From: Thermoleophilales bacterium
GTDB lineage: Bacteria; Actinomycetota; Thermoleophilia; Solirubrobacterales; 70-9
NCBI GenBank assembly: GCA_020636895.1
Contig: JACJWZ010000002.1
Location: 558,001-622,000, forward strand
DNA: 64,000 nucleotides
Direction of reading: 5' to 3'
In this document: positions 44,647 through 53,922 of the stretch, piece after piece
Position numbering within the stretch: the stretch's first letter is position 1
Layout of the letters: each line of letters starts with the position of its first letter
Translations under genes and position numbers: made by a program
Notes under the pieces: model-generated
Told to the model about the DNA's origin: nothing
What the model saw: the letters and a program-made list of their open reading frames with translations, nothing else
The model's database searches: none

Positions 44647-45384
44647 TCAAGGCCGGGCCACCGCCAGCAACGAGACGCCGAACGGCAGGTTGAAATTGGG
44701 GACGAGGCGATCTTCGGCGCCGAAGATCGACGCGAACATCCGGTTCGCGATGCTGCCGACCGGCCTGTCGAAATCCGACCGCGCCTCGCGCTCGGGCAGG
44801 AGCCTGCCCAGGAGACGGACAGCGGCGATCGGAGGCATCAGCAGGGTGTTGAAGTAGGTCGTGCGGAGTCGCTTCAGTCCGGCGCCGTCAAGGGAGCGCT
44901 CAAGCGTTCGCCTCGTGTAGCGGCGCATGTGGTGGGAGATCTCGTCGTGCGGCCCCCACATCCACCGGTAGGCGGGGACCGTGACCAGGATGAGCCCGTC
45001 CGGGCGACAGACGCGACGCGCCTCGCGCAGCAGTGGGCCGTCGTCGGGAGCGTGCTCGATCACGTCGAGGAGGGTGACCAGGCCGAAGGTGTCGTCCTCG
45101 AACGGCAGCGCCTCCCCCTCGGCTACGGACACGTCCCAGCCCCGGCGGACGCACTCCGCGACGGCCGCGGCTGCCGGATCGACTCCCCGCACCTCCCCGA
45201 AGCGACTCAGCATCCCCAGGTTGGAGCCGGTGCCGCAGCCGACGTCGAGGGTCTTGAAGGGCTGCCTCGGGCCGGCCCCCGCGAGCTGCCGGGCGATGAC
45301 CGCGGTAAGCACCCTGCGACGCCCGACGAACCACCAATGCTCGTCCTGGATCCTGCTGTACTCGTCGTAGTAGCGCTCCTCCAT
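44647..45384 (-). CDS. class I SAM-dependent methyltransferase
   Basis: A 245-residue methyltransferase. The N-terminus MEERYYDEYSRIQDEHWWFV is typical of a group common in glycan clusters; motif I is LDVGCGTGSNLGML, then GVDPAAAA, and TLLDVIEHAPDD and GLILVTVPAYRWMWGPHDE follow. The start at 45384 leaves a 16-nt gap from the GT2 gene upstream and matches homologue N-termini; a longer reading to 45456 would add a Ser/Pro-rich tail overlapping that gene. It is the last of a three-gene minus-strand run with 45401 and 46178. Confidence 0.85.
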   Translation of the reverse strand: MEERYYDEYSRIQDEHWWFVGRRRVLTAVIARQLAGAGPRQPFKTLDVGCGTGSNLGMLSRFGEVRGVDPAAAAVAECVRRGWDVSVAEGEALPFEDDTFGLVTLLDVIEHAPDDGPLLREARRVCRPDGLILVTVPAYRWMWGPHDEISHHMRRYTRRTLERSLDGAGLKRLRTTYFNTLLMPPIAAVRLLGRLLPEREARSDFDRPVGSIANRMFASIFGAEDRLVPNFNLPFGVSLLAVARP

Positions 45385-45400
45385 CGGGGAGATCGGTGCG

Positions 45401-46174
45401 TCAGGAGGCGGGGAGCGAGCCCGGGGGCTCGAGCTCGACGAACTCAGCAGCCCCACGTTGCTCGTCGAGCTTCCGGAGATGCTTCTGGCTCGGCATGTAG
45501 ATCCGCCTCCACATCAGGGCGATCTCGTGGAGCGTTCGCGTGACGTGAGAAGCCTGAACGGTGGTTTCGCCCGCCAGCCTCGGGTAGTGGCGAACCCCTT
45601 TCTCGAGGATCCGGAAGTTCCACTTACGTGCCTTCGCGACCAGCTCGGCGTCGACGAAGAAGTCGTCGCATTCGATCTGGATCTTCTCCAGGACCTCGCG
45701 GCGAAACAGCTTGAAGGCGCAGTCGACGTCGCGGACCCTGACCCGGAACAGAACGCTGATGATCCGGTTGTAGACCCAGGAGAGAACCGACCGCAGGGCG
45801 GTGTCGTAGCGGTAGACGCGGAATCCGACGGCGACGTCGTAGTCCTCGATCAACGGCAGGAAGTACGCGAGCTCACCGATGTCGAACTGGTTGTCGGCAT
45901 CGGTGTAGAAGACGAGATCGCCACGGGTCACCGAGAACCCGGAGCGGAGGGCCGCGCCATATCCGCGGTTGACCGGATGGACCACGACTCTCACCAGCGC
46001 ACCGTGCTTGCGCATGAGCTCCTTGGCCACTTCGAGCGTGCCGTCTGTGCTGCCGTCGTCGACCACGATCACCTCGAACTCGTCGGTCATCCCGGCAAGC
46101 GCTTCGACCGCGCGATCAACGGCCAGCTCGAGGTTCTCCTGCTCGTTCAGAGCGGGGAGCACAGCGGAGATCAA
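45401..46174 (-). CDS. family 2 glycosyltransferase (polyprenyl-phosphate sugar synthase-like)
   Basis: A 257-residue DPM1-like enzyme. ISAVLPALNEQENLELAVDR, EVIVVDDGSTDGTLEVAKEL and LVFYTDADNQFDIGELAYFL (with D-A-D) are standard, and VDCAFKLFRREVLEKI is the acceptor helix of DPM1-type proteins. Start is TTG, three bases after the GT39-like gene's stop, so the two are an operon. It probably makes a polyprenyl-phosphate sugar that the membrane enzyme upstream uses outside the membrane. Confidence 0.85.
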   Translation of the reverse strand: MISAVLPALNEQENLELAVDRAVEALAGMTDEFEVIVVDDGSTDGTLEVAKELMRKHGALVRVVVHPVNRGYGAALRSGFSVTRGDLVFYTDADNQFDIGELAYFLPLIEDYDVAVGFRVYRYDTALRSVLSWVYNRIISVLFRVRVRDVDCAFKLFRREVLEKIQIECDDFFVDAELVAKARKWNFRILEKGVRHYPRLAGETTVQASHVTRTLHEIALMWRRIYMPSQKHLRKLDEQRGAAEFVELEPPGSLPAS

Positions 46175-46177
46175 GCG

Positions 46178-47722
46178 TCAGCCCGCCATCCCGGAGCCGT
46201 CGGGCATCGGTCGCTCATATACCTCGATGATTGTGGGCACCACGCTGTCGTAGTCAACCCGAGTGGACGGCTCGGTGCCCTCGAGGCCCAACGCGGTGCG
46301 AGCCAACCCGACGCTGTAGACGTCCCCGGCGAGGATGAGCCGATGCCCTTGCGCCGCTTCCAGGATCGCGGGAAGGTCGTCGGGCTGGATCGAGAGGAAC
46401 CATGCGTGGGGCTCCTCCGAGTAGACCGTCAGCGCCTGCGCCGGCGGGAACCCCGGCGGCGGCGGACCTCCCGTTCGCAGGCCGGGCAGCGAGACGACGA
46501 CGTCGTGGCTGCCGGCGCTGCCGTCGATGAAGGCGGCCATCTCCTCGAACTGGGGGCGCTGCCAGCGCGCCTCGAAGGTCATGACCGTGCCGACGGCGAG
46601 CGTGCCGGCGACGAGCGCGAGAGCCACCCAGCGCAGCGGCCGGGCCCCGCTTGCGAGGACGATCGCCATCACCATGCTCAACCCGGCCGCCGAGGTGACC
46701 AGGTTGCGTGGCAGGAACATGCTGTTGCCGACGATGCTCGTGACTGCAGCGCCCACCGGGGCCGCCATCGCGAGCATCACGAAGAGCAGCAAGTAGCGCC
46801 CGCGGGGGGACATGAGGACGGGCAGCCGGCCCGCCTGCCGGGATCGCTGCGCGAGAGCGACGAGCGCGACGGCGAACCCGAGTGCGAGCATCAGCTCGCC
46901 GGCGGTTCCCCAGAAGGCACGGAAGCCGCTCGGGAGGCCGAAGGCCCAGGCGGCGGTGAACGAGACGACATTGTCGAAGGTGAACGGGGCGAGGAACTCG
47001 AGTGACTTCTGAGTCGGGGAGTCGAAGTCGTCGAGCAGCGCGGGAACCCAGGGAAGGAAGGCGAGGGCCGCGACGGCGTTCGCGATCAACGCAGCCTTCA
47101 GGGCCGAGCGATCGACCAGGGCCACCCAGACGAACTGCGCGAGGAGGGCGAACGCGGCCGTGTAGTGCGTGTACATCGCCGCGCACGAGAACACCGCGTA
47201 AGCGGCCCACCACCAGACTCCCCGGCGCTCCATCGCGATCAGCAGGCTGAGCGTCGAAAGCGCGACGAGCAGCAGGGCCAGGGAGTACGCGCGGGCCTCG
47301 ACGCTGTACCAGATGAGATAGGGGTTCAGCGTCGCGAGGAGGGCCGCGATGAGCCCGACCCGGGGACCGAAGGTCCGGCGCCCGAGCTCGAAGAGAACCG
47401 GGATCAGCGCGATCCCGGCCAGCATCGACGGGAGCCGGACCATGACGGTCGGATCGCCGAGCTTCACCGAGGCCCAGCTCAGGATCGTGACGAGCGGTGG
47501 CGTGATCTCCTGGTCGCTGCGGACCCAGTCCAGGACGCCGGAAAGGTCGTGCCGCGTGGCGCCGACGTACGTCCAGAACTCGTCTCCGAAGAGCGACTGG
47601 GTCGATCCCTGGACGATCCGGATCGCCGCCGCTGCGGCCACGATGACGGCGAGGGCGATCAGCTCGTTTCGCGACGGCCTCCCGTCGCCGGCGTCCCCCT
47701 CCGCTGTCACGTCGGTCCCCAC
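46178..47722 (-). CDS. GT39-like membrane glycosyltransferase, paralogue 1
   Basis: A 514-residue GT-C membrane protein with about ten to twelve helices. The first external loop has SLFGDEFWTYVGAT with an Asp-Glu pair expected to be catalytic, and GPRVGLIAALLATLNPYLIW with YSVEARAYSLALLLVALS is typical for PMT_2-like proteins. The last 140 residues form an external domain. It shares most of its sequence with the proteins at 51663 and 54746. GTG start at 47722 lies ten bases behind TACCCT. It leads an operon with a DPM1-like synthase and a methyltransferase. Confidence 0.83.
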   Translation of the reverse strand: MGTDVTAEGDAGDGRPSRNELIALAVIVAAAAAIRIVQGSTQSLFGDEFWTYVGATRHDLSGVLDWVRSDQEITPPLVTILSWASVKLGDPTVMVRLPSMLAGIALIPVLFELGRRTFGPRVGLIAALLATLNPYLIWYSVEARAYSLALLLVALSTLSLLIAMERRGVWWWAAYAVFSCAAMYTHYTAAFALLAQFVWVALVDRSALKAALIANAVAALAFLPWVPALLDDFDSPTQKSLEFLAPFTFDNVVSFTAAWAFGLPSGFRAFWGTAGELMLALGFAVALVALAQRSRQAGRLPVLMSPRGRYLLLFVMLAMAAPVGAAVTSIVGNSMFLPRNLVTSAAGLSMVMAIVLASGARPLRWVALALVAGTLAVGTVMTFEARWQRPQFEEMAAFIDGSAGSHDVVVSLPGLRTGGPPPPGFPPAQALTVYSEEPHAWFLSIQPDDLPAILEAAQGHRLILAGDVYSVGLARTALGLEGTEPSTRVDYDSVVPTIIEVYERPMPDGSGMAG

Positions 47723-47828
47723 GAGGCTCGTGAGGGTAGCGGCGATCCGGACCCGCGTCGGGCGCCGGAGAGCCGCCGGGTTGACTCCTGCCGCCGCTCC
47801 CGCTCAGGGCCTTTGCGCCCGCGGCGAC

Positions 47829-48989
47829 TCAGCCCTGAGGAGCGAGGTCCCGGCCGGGACCGTCACCCGCACAGACGACGTTCCGCGTCGTCTTCGCCAT
47901 GTACAGACGGCGGTCGCCGCGCAGCATGATCGCCTCGGGAGCGTCGTCCCCGCGCTCCCAGTCAGCCACCCCGACCGAGATCGTCACCCCGCCGATGCCG
48001 GCCGCCGCCGTGGACTCCTCCTCGACCAGGCGGCGCATCTTCTCGGCCACCTCGGTGGCGTCGAGCAGATCGGAGTCCGGAGCCAGCAGCGCGAACTCAT
48101 CGCCGCCGATACGGGCGATCACGTCGCTCTCGCGGGAGTTCTCGACCAGCAGGCGGGCGACGCTCCGCAGCACGGTGTCCCCGACGGGATGGCCGAGCCG
48201 GTCGTTGATCTCCTTGAGCTGATCGAGGTCGATGAGCAGGATCGAGAACGACTCACCACGGCGTTCGGCCAGCGCCATCTCCCGCTCCAGCGCCTCGTCC
48301 CACGCACGCCTGTTGCCGAGCCCGGTGAGCGGGTCCTGGCGGCTGATCCGGTCGAGCTCGGCCACGAGCTCCGAGCTGCGTCGCTGCTCCCGCTCGAGGG
48401 CGACGAGCCCCTTGAACTCCCGCCATGCCTCGGCCTGGCGGTAGTACTGACCGATCAGCGCCAAAGCGCCCGCGGTGCCGAGGTAGAAGAAGATCGTCGC
48501 CACCGCCGCCGTGGGGATCGGGTCGGAGATCAGCAGGATGACGGCCATCCCGGCGAGGGTGAGCCCGACCAGCGTCGCCATCCACCGCGGCGACCAGAGC
48601 AGCGCGAAAGCGCCCCCGTAGAAGGTCAGCGACATGCCGAGCGCGTAGGCCGCGTAGTGGTCGTCGAGCTGGGCGAGCATGACCCCGATCGCGAGGTTGA
48701 TCGTCAGCGTCATCCCCAGCAGCAGGATCTCGGGATGACGCTCGCCGAAGCGGGAGAAGATCAGCGCCATCCACATGACGAGGATCGGGATCAGGAAGGC
48801 GATCCGCAGCCAGAGGAAATCGCCCGCTCGCTCAGGCGCTACGAGGTAGTCGAAGGCGATCCAGACGGGGAACCCGACCGCACACAAGGCGCCGGCGCCG
48901 ATCCCGGTGGAACGGGTCGCCCGCCGCACCTCCCGGCGGAACTGCTCTCTAGTGGCTGGCCCCCAGTCGCTTGTGGTGTCAGTACTCAT
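47829..48989 (-). CDS. diguanylate cyclase (membrane-bound, GGDEF)
   Basis: A 386-residue protein. About six helices (residues 30-185) anchor it; a short coiled linker follows, then the GGDEF domain from about 215. The active site is intact (GGDEF at 295-299), and RESD at 286-289 lies exactly five residues before it, the position of the inhibitory c-di-GMP site (RxxD). It therefore should make c-di-GMP with product feedback. Start ATG at 48989 has AGGGG six bases upstream. Its place beside glycan genes suggests control of surface polysaccharide, but no receptor is seen here. Confidence 0.9.
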   Translation of the reverse strand: MSTDTTSDWGPATREQFRREVRRATRSTGIGAGALCAVGFPVWIAFDYLVAPERAGDFLWLRIAFLIPILVMWMALIFSRFGERHPEILLLGMTLTINLAIGVMLAQLDDHYAAYALGMSLTFYGGAFALLWSPRWMATLVGLTLAGMAVILLISDPIPTAAVATIFFYLGTAGALALIGQYYRQAEAWREFKGLVALEREQRRSSELVAELDRISRQDPLTGLGNRRAWDEALEREMALAERRGESFSILLIDLDQLKEINDRLGHPVGDTVLRSVARLLVENSRESDVIARIGGDEFALLAPDSDLLDATEVAEKMRRLVEEESTAAAGIGGVTISVGVADWERGDDAPEAIMLRGDRRLYMAKTTRNVVCAGDGPGRDLAPQG

Positions 48990-49110
48990 CGGCCCCTGGG
49001 GGTGGATCGGCCCGCGGAGACGGCGACTTTAGCCCTCTCGACGGGAGTTGGCCGCAATTTGCGATGCCGGCGACCGGGCCTGGGCCGCCGCGCGTAAACT
49101 GCCCGGCCCG

Positions 49111-50679
49111 ATGCGAGAGAAGCACCCAGAGACGTTCGAGGAGAAGCTCGGCTACCTGCGCGAGCTGCGCGAGGCCGCGATCCACTCCGCCAGCGAGGCC
49201 GCGGTCGAAAAGCAGCACGCCAAGGGCAAGTTCACCGCCCGCGAGCGGATCGAGAAGCTGCTGGATCCCGGCACGTTCGAGGAACTCGACACCTTCGTCC
49301 GTCACCGCACCTACGACTTCGACATGCAGAAGACCCGGCCCTGGGGCGACGCGGTCGTCACCGGCTACGGCCAGATCGACGGTCGCACGGTCTTCGTCTT
49401 CAGCCAGGACTTCACCGTCTTCGGCGGCTCCCTCGGCGAGGTGATGGCCGAGAAGATGGTCAAGGTCATGGACATGGCCGCCAAGGTCGGCGCGCCGGTC
49501 ATCGGCCTCAACGACTCCGGCGGTGCGCGGATCCAGGAGGGTGTCGTCTCCCTGGGCGGCTACGGCGACGTCTTCGTGCGCAACGTCCAGTGCTCCGGTG
49601 TGATCCCCCAGATCAGCGTGATCATGGGTCCCTGCGCGGGCGGCGCCGTCTACTCCCCGGCCATGACCGACTTCATCTTCATGGTCAAGGAGACCTCGCA
49701 CATGTTCATCACGGGCCCCGACGTGATCAAGACGGTCACGGGCGAGGAGGTCGAGTTCGAGGAGCTCGGCGGCGCGATGACCCACAACACGAAGTCGGGG
49801 GTCGCCCACTTCGCGGCCGAGGACGAGGAGAGCTGCCTCGAGGACGTCCGCTATCTGGTCGGCTTCCTTCCCTCGAACAACCTCGAGATGCCGCCGCGGG
49901 TCGAGCCCTACGACGACCCCGACCGCGAGGACCCCGAACTGGACGGGATCGTCCCCGCTGATGCGCAGAAGCCCTACGACATGCGCGACGTGATCTCGCT
50001 GATCGTCGACGACGGCGAGTTCTTCGAGGTCCACGAGCACTTCGCCAAGAACATCATCTGCGGCTTCAGCCGCCTCGACGGCTTCCCGGTCGGGATCGTC
50101 GGCAACCAGCCGATGCACCTCGCCGGCGTCCTCGACATCGAGTCCTCGGAGAAGGCAGCCCGGTTCGTCCGCACCTGCGACGCCTACAACGTCCCACTCG
50201 TCACCTTCACCGACGTCCCCGGCTTCCTGCCCGGCACCTCCCAGGAGTGGAACGGGATCATCCGCCACGGCGCGAAGCTCCTCTACGCGTTCACCGAGGC
50301 GACGGTGCCGAAGCTCACCGTCGTCACCCGTAAGGCCTACGGTGGCGCCTACGACGTCATGAACTCCAAGCACATGCTCGCCGACTTCAACTTCGCCTGG
50401 CCGACCGCGGAGGTCGCGGTGATGGGACCCGAGGGCGCGGTCAACATCATCTACCGCCGTGATCTAGCTCAGTCCCCCACCCCAGACGAGCGGCGCCAGA
50501 AGCTCATGGCCGACTACCGGGCCCGGTTCGCCAACCCGTACTCGGCGGCCGAGCGCGGCTACATCGACGACGTCATCGAGCCGCGCCAGACGCGCCCGAA
50601 GCTGATCCGCGCCCTGCGCACGCTGCAGACCAAGCGCGTCCCGCAGCCCCAGCGCAAGCACGGGAACATCCCGCTGTAG
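49111..50679 (+). CDS. acyl-CoA carboxylase carboxyltransferase (beta) subunit, propionyl-CoA type
   Basis: A 522-residue carboxyltransferase. [20 protein letters not shown] opens the domain; [20 protein letters not shown] and [19 protein letters not shown] hold the acyl-CoA oxyanion site, and [20 protein letters not shown] and [15 protein letters not shown] the biotin site. It moves CO2 from carboxybiotin to propionyl- or acetyl-CoA; propionyl-CoA is likely because the sequence resembles PccB types. Methylmalonyl-CoA, its product, could feed the mutase at 34541. The biotin-carrying alpha subunit is not here. TAAACT ends ten bases before the ATG. Confidence 0.93.
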   Translation: MREKHPETFEEKLGYLRELREAAIHSASEAAVEKQHAKGKFTARERIEKLLDPGTFEELDTFVRHRTYDFDMQKTRPWGDAVVTGYGQIDGRTVFVFSQDFTVFGGSLGEVMAEKMVKVMDMAAKVGAPVIGLNDSGGARIQEGVVSLGGYGDVFVRNVQCSGVIPQISVIMGPCAGGAVYSPAMTDFIFMVKETSHMFITGPDVIKTVTGEEVEFEELGGAMTHNTKSGVAHFAAEDEESCLEDVRYLVGFLPSNNLEMPPRVEPYDDPDREDPELDGIVPADAQKPYDMRDVISLIVDDGEFFEVHEHFAKNIICGFSRLDGFPVGIVGNQPMHLAGVLDIESSEKAARFVRTCDAYNVPLVTFTDVPGFLPGTSQEWNGIIRHGAKLLYAFTEATVPKLTVVTRKAYGGAYDVMNSKHMLADFNFAWPTAEVAVMGPEGAVNIIYRRDLAQSPTPDERRQKLMADYRARFANPYSAAERGYIDDVIEPRQTRPKLIRALRTLQTKRVPQPQRKHGNIPL

Positions 50680-50689
50680 GCGAAGGCCG

Positions 50690-51634
50690 ATGACCGAGGA
50701 ACCCGCCCTCCCGCTGCCGCCGCGCGAACTGGCCAGCCGGGTCTTCGCGGTCGAGGGCTGGAGCGACGCCGATCAGGCCTACCTGACGCTCGGGGCGCAG
50801 ACCAAGGAGCAGATCGTCCGCATGCTCCCCGACGACTGGTCGTTCGGGGGAAAGCGGGTCCTCGACTTCGGCTGCGGCGCCGGTAGGACGCTGCGCCACT
50901 TCGCCCCTGAAGCCGAAGTCGCCGAGTTCTGGGGGGCCGATATCGACGGCGCGAGCATCGAATGGATGCGCGAGAACATGAGCCCGCCCATCCACTCGTG
51001 GCAGTCGGCCCAACTCCCGCCGATGGGGCTCGAACACGGCTCCTTCGATCTGATCTACGCGATCTCGGTGTTCACGCACCTGACCGAGGGCTCCGCCCCG
51101 TGGCTGCTCGAGCTCCACCGCCTGCTGCGGCCCGGCGGGCTGCTGATCGTGACCTACATGGGTCGCTGGAACTCCGCGTGGTTCGCGCACGAACCCTGGG
51201 ACGAGAACCGGATCGGCATGAACGTGCTGCACCACAACCGTGCCTGGGAGGACGGCGGACCGGCGGTGCTGATCTCCGACTGGTGGCTGCGCGAGCACTG
51301 GGGCCGTGCCTTCGAGGTCGTCGAGATCGTGCCCGAGTTCCACAACTTCAGCTGGGCGTTGCTGCGCCGGCGGGACGTCGACCTGACCAGCGAGGAGCTG
51401 ATGGCACCCAGCGACGATCCCCGCGAGTTCGCAGCGATGCGGCACAACGTCGTCCAACTGCAGCGCGAGCTCGTCAGGGAACGCGACCACCACTGGCAGG
51501 GTCACGAGATCCTCATGCAGGGCCAGGCGGCCGAGTACGAGGCCCGGATCGCCGAGCTCGAGCGCGTTCTACGGGAGCGCGACCGTGGTGCCGGCGAGCG
51601 GGTCGCATCGGCGCTGCGACGCCTACGTCCCTAG
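50690..51634 (+). CDS. class I SAM-dependent methyltransferase with C-terminal coiled coil
   Basis: A 314-residue protein. Motif I is VLDFGCGAGRTLRHF; WGADIDGASIEW is the acidic strand; IYAISVFTHLTEG and LLRPGGLLIVTYMGRW follow. After residue about 245 a long charged helix (NVVQLQRELVRERDHHWQGH, then EYEARIAELERVLRERDRG) should form a coiled coil. It starts 11 nt behind the carboxyltransferase gene, but its function fits the glycan locus rather than that gene. In ABC-type O-antigen systems a methyltransferase plus coiled coil caps chains and measures their length, and this gene is a candidate for that role. Confidence 0.8.
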   Translation: MTEEPALPLPPRELASRVFAVEGWSDADQAYLTLGAQTKEQIVRMLPDDWSFGGKRVLDFGCGAGRTLRHFAPEAEVAEFWGADIDGASIEWMRENMSPPIHSWQSAQLPPMGLEHGSFDLIYAISVFTHLTEGSAPWLLELHRLLRPGGLLIVTYMGRWNSAWFAHEPWDENRIGMNVLHHNRAWEDGGPAVLISDWWLREHWGRAFEVVEIVPEFHNFSWALLRRRDVDLTSEELMAPSDDPREFAAMRHNVVQLQRELVRERDHHWQGHEILMQGQAAEYEARIAELERVLRERDRGAGERVASALRRLRP

Positions 51635-51662
51635 ACACCGGCCGCCGGCGTCGGTGCCATCG

Positions 51663-53231
51663 TCACCCCGCCATCCTGCGGCCGGGGTCGTCGAACTTCA
51701 GGATCGTCGTGGGTACGACCCCGTCGTAGTCGACCTGCGCAACGGGCTCAACACCGTCGAGGCCGAGCGCACCGCGCGCGAGACCGACGCTGTTGGTATC
51801 ACCGGCGAGGAACAGCGAGGTGCCCCGGGATGCCCGCCGAATCTGCGGGATCGATCCGGCATTGACCGTATGCGCCCACTCATGCGGTTCCCCGGAGTAG
51901 ATGGTGATGCTCCGTGACGGCGGGATGGACCCGCCCGGCTCCCCGCCGACCCCGAGACCGGGCAACGAAACCACGACGGCACCCGGCTCGGCGTTCCGAT
52001 CGAGATAGGCCGCCATGGCCTCGAACTGCGGACGCTCCCATCTCGCCTCGAAGCTCCTCGCCGCACCTAGGCTGAAGGTGGCGACGACGGTGGTCACCGC
52101 GACCCAGCGCAACGGGGACGCACCGCCCACGAGGACCGCCGCCATGACCACGGTGAGCCCGGGGCTCGAAGCGATCAGGTTGCGGGGAAGGAAGATGTCG
52201 TCACCGACGGCGCTCGCTATCGCGACCCCGACGGGGGTCGCGACGGCGAGCATCGCGAACAGCAGCAGGTAGCGACCCCGCGGGGACTCCAACAGGGGGA
52301 GCCGGCGGGTCTGCCGGTACCTCTCGGCGAGGGCGAGGCCGGCCACGACGAACCCCGCCGCCAGCAGCAGGATGCCGGCGGTCCCCCAGAAGCTTCGTAA
52401 GCTCGCCGGGTGGAAGCCGACCGAGGGACCGAACGCCCATGAGGCGGTGAAGCGAACGACGTTGTCGAAGTCGAACGGGGCGAGGAAGCCGATGGACTGG
52501 CGGAAGGGGGAGTCGAGGTCCTCGCGCAGCCCAGGTACCCATGGCAGGAAGACCAGGACGGCCAGGGCGTTGGATGCGAGGGCCGCCTTCAGCGCGGACC
52601 TCTCGGCCAGGGCGACCCAGAGGAGTTGGGCGACCAGCACGAACAGGGCCGTGTAGTGCGTGTACATGGCCGCGCACGTGAAGAACGCGTACGCCGCCCA
52701 CCACCTGAGCTCCCGATGCTCCAGCGCGATCAGCAGGCTGAGCGTCGAGAGCGCGACGAGGAGGGCGACCAGCGAGTAGGCCCGAGCCTCGACGCTGTAC
52801 CAGATCAGGAAGGGGTTGAGGGTGGCGATCAGGGCGGCGACCAGGCCCACCCGAGAATCGAAGGCTCGGCGCCCGAGCTCGAAGATCGTCGGGATCAGGG
52901 CGATCCCGGCGAGCATCGACGGAAGGCGGATCAGGACGGTGGGGTCGCCCAGCCTCGCCGAGGTCCAGCTCAGCAGCGTGAAGAGCGGAGGCGTGAGCTC
53001 CTCGCCGCCGCGCACGCCATCGAGAGCTCCGGAGAGATCGCCTTGCGTAGCGCTGACGTAGGCCCAGAGCTCATCTCCGAACAGCGACTGGCTGACGCCC
53101 TGAGGGATGCGGATGACCGCTGCGGCGAGGACGATGACGGCAAGGCAGATCAGCTCGTTCCTGGTCGCTGATCGTGCCCCCTCGGACGGAGCGCGTTCGG
53201 TGGCAGCGCCCGATGTCGGATGCATCCCCAC
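51663..53231 (-). CDS. GT39-like membrane glycosyltransferase, paralogue 2
   Basis: A 522-residue GT-C protein with the same layout as 46178: RNELICLAVIVLAAAVIRIP, SLFGDELWAYVSATQGDLSG with its Asp-Glu pair, then NPFLIWYSVEARAYSL and THYTALFVLVAQLLWVAL. Paralogue identity is high by eye over the first 400 residues; the external C-terminal domain (SITIYSGEPHEWAHTVNAGS) differs more. GTG start at 53231 stands nine bases behind TAGTGT, and the promoter stretch TAGTGTG-CGA-CGCGTGGGG is shared with paralogue 3. Convergent with the coiled-coil methyltransferase at 50690; divergent from the short methyltransferase at 53346. Confidence 0.83.
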   Translation of the reverse strand: MGMHPTSGAATERAPSEGARSATRNELICLAVIVLAAAVIRIPQGVSQSLFGDELWAYVSATQGDLSGALDGVRGGEELTPPLFTLLSWTSARLGDPTVLIRLPSMLAGIALIPTIFELGRRAFDSRVGLVAALIATLNPFLIWYSVEARAYSLVALLVALSTLSLLIALEHRELRWWAAYAFFTCAAMYTHYTALFVLVAQLLWVALAERSALKAALASNALAVLVFLPWVPGLREDLDSPFRQSIGFLAPFDFDNVVRFTASWAFGPSVGFHPASLRSFWGTAGILLLAAGFVVAGLALAERYRQTRRLPLLESPRGRYLLLFAMLAVATPVGVAIASAVGDDIFLPRNLIASSPGLTVVMAAVLVGGASPLRWVAVTTVVATFSLGAARSFEARWERPQFEAMAAYLDRNAEPGAVVVSLPGLGVGGEPGGSIPPSRSITIYSGEPHEWAHTVNAGSIPQIRRASRGTSLFLAGDTNSVGLARGALGLDGVEPVAQVDYDGVVPTTILKFDDPGRRMAG

Positions 53232-53345
53232 GCGGTCGCCACACTACCTCCGGCGCTGAAATCAAGAAATGCTTCGCCCGCCCAGACCGCGGCATCTCCA
53301 AACCCTGATCGAGATCCACGAGCATCGCCCGCTACGGTTGCCGCC

Positions 53346-53873
53346 GTGCTTCACTGGACGAAGATCGACCGCCAGATCACCGCTGGAGCGCTCGACGCCG
53401 GGGTGATCCAGCTTCACGGCGGCATCGACCAGGCGGACCGATCGGAACTCGCCCGCATCTACGCCGAGGGTTTCGGTGACACCGAGATCGACCTCGTGAT
53501 CGACGACTGCTCGCACTTCTACGCGCCGACGCTCGCCTCGTTCAACGAGCTCTTCCCGCGCCTGCGCACCGGCGGTCTCTACGTGATCGAGGACTGGCGC
53601 TGGGCCCACCACGACCTCGACGCCCTCCCCACCGACGGCAGCGAACCCGAGCGGATGCCGGTCACCCGCCTGCTGCTCGAGGCGCTGACCTCGATCGCCG
53701 CGACACCCGGCGTCATCGAATCGATCGCGGTGGAGTCGGACAAGGCGCTGATCGTCCGTGGCGAGGCGCCCATCGACCCCACGACCTTCGATGTCACCGC
53801 GCTCTCGGAGCCGGAGGGACGGACCTACATGCGGTCGGGGAAGGCCCAGCGGAGGGGTCTCTTCCGCCGCTGA
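53346..53873 (+). CDS. truncated methyltransferase paralogue lacking the SAM-binding segment
   Basis: A 175-residue protein matching the second half of the gene at 53923: QLHGGIDQADRSELARIYAE, EIDLVIDDCSHFYAPTLASF, and RTGGLYVIEDWRWAHH are clear counterparts. Its N-terminus (VLHWTK) also matches that gene's start, so about 85 residues between, which include the SAM loop ELGVFGGGSTMLL, are missing in frame. It should not bind SAM on its own. GTG at 53346 stands seven bases behind TACGGT, so it may still be expressed. It may be a decayed copy or a regulatory half-protein. Confidence 0.7.
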   Translation: MLHWTKIDRQITAGALDAGVIQLHGGIDQADRSELARIYAEGFGDTEIDLVIDDCSHFYAPTLASFNELFPRLRTGGLYVIEDWRWAHHDLDALPTDGSEPERMPVTRLLLEALTSIAATPGVIESIAVESDKALIVRGEAPIDPTTFDVTALSEPEGRTYMRSGKAQRRGLFRR

Positions 53874-53922
53874 ACCCGCCCGGCTCCGGCCTCCTGGGCC
53901 CCCTGACGGTACTTTTTCGAGC

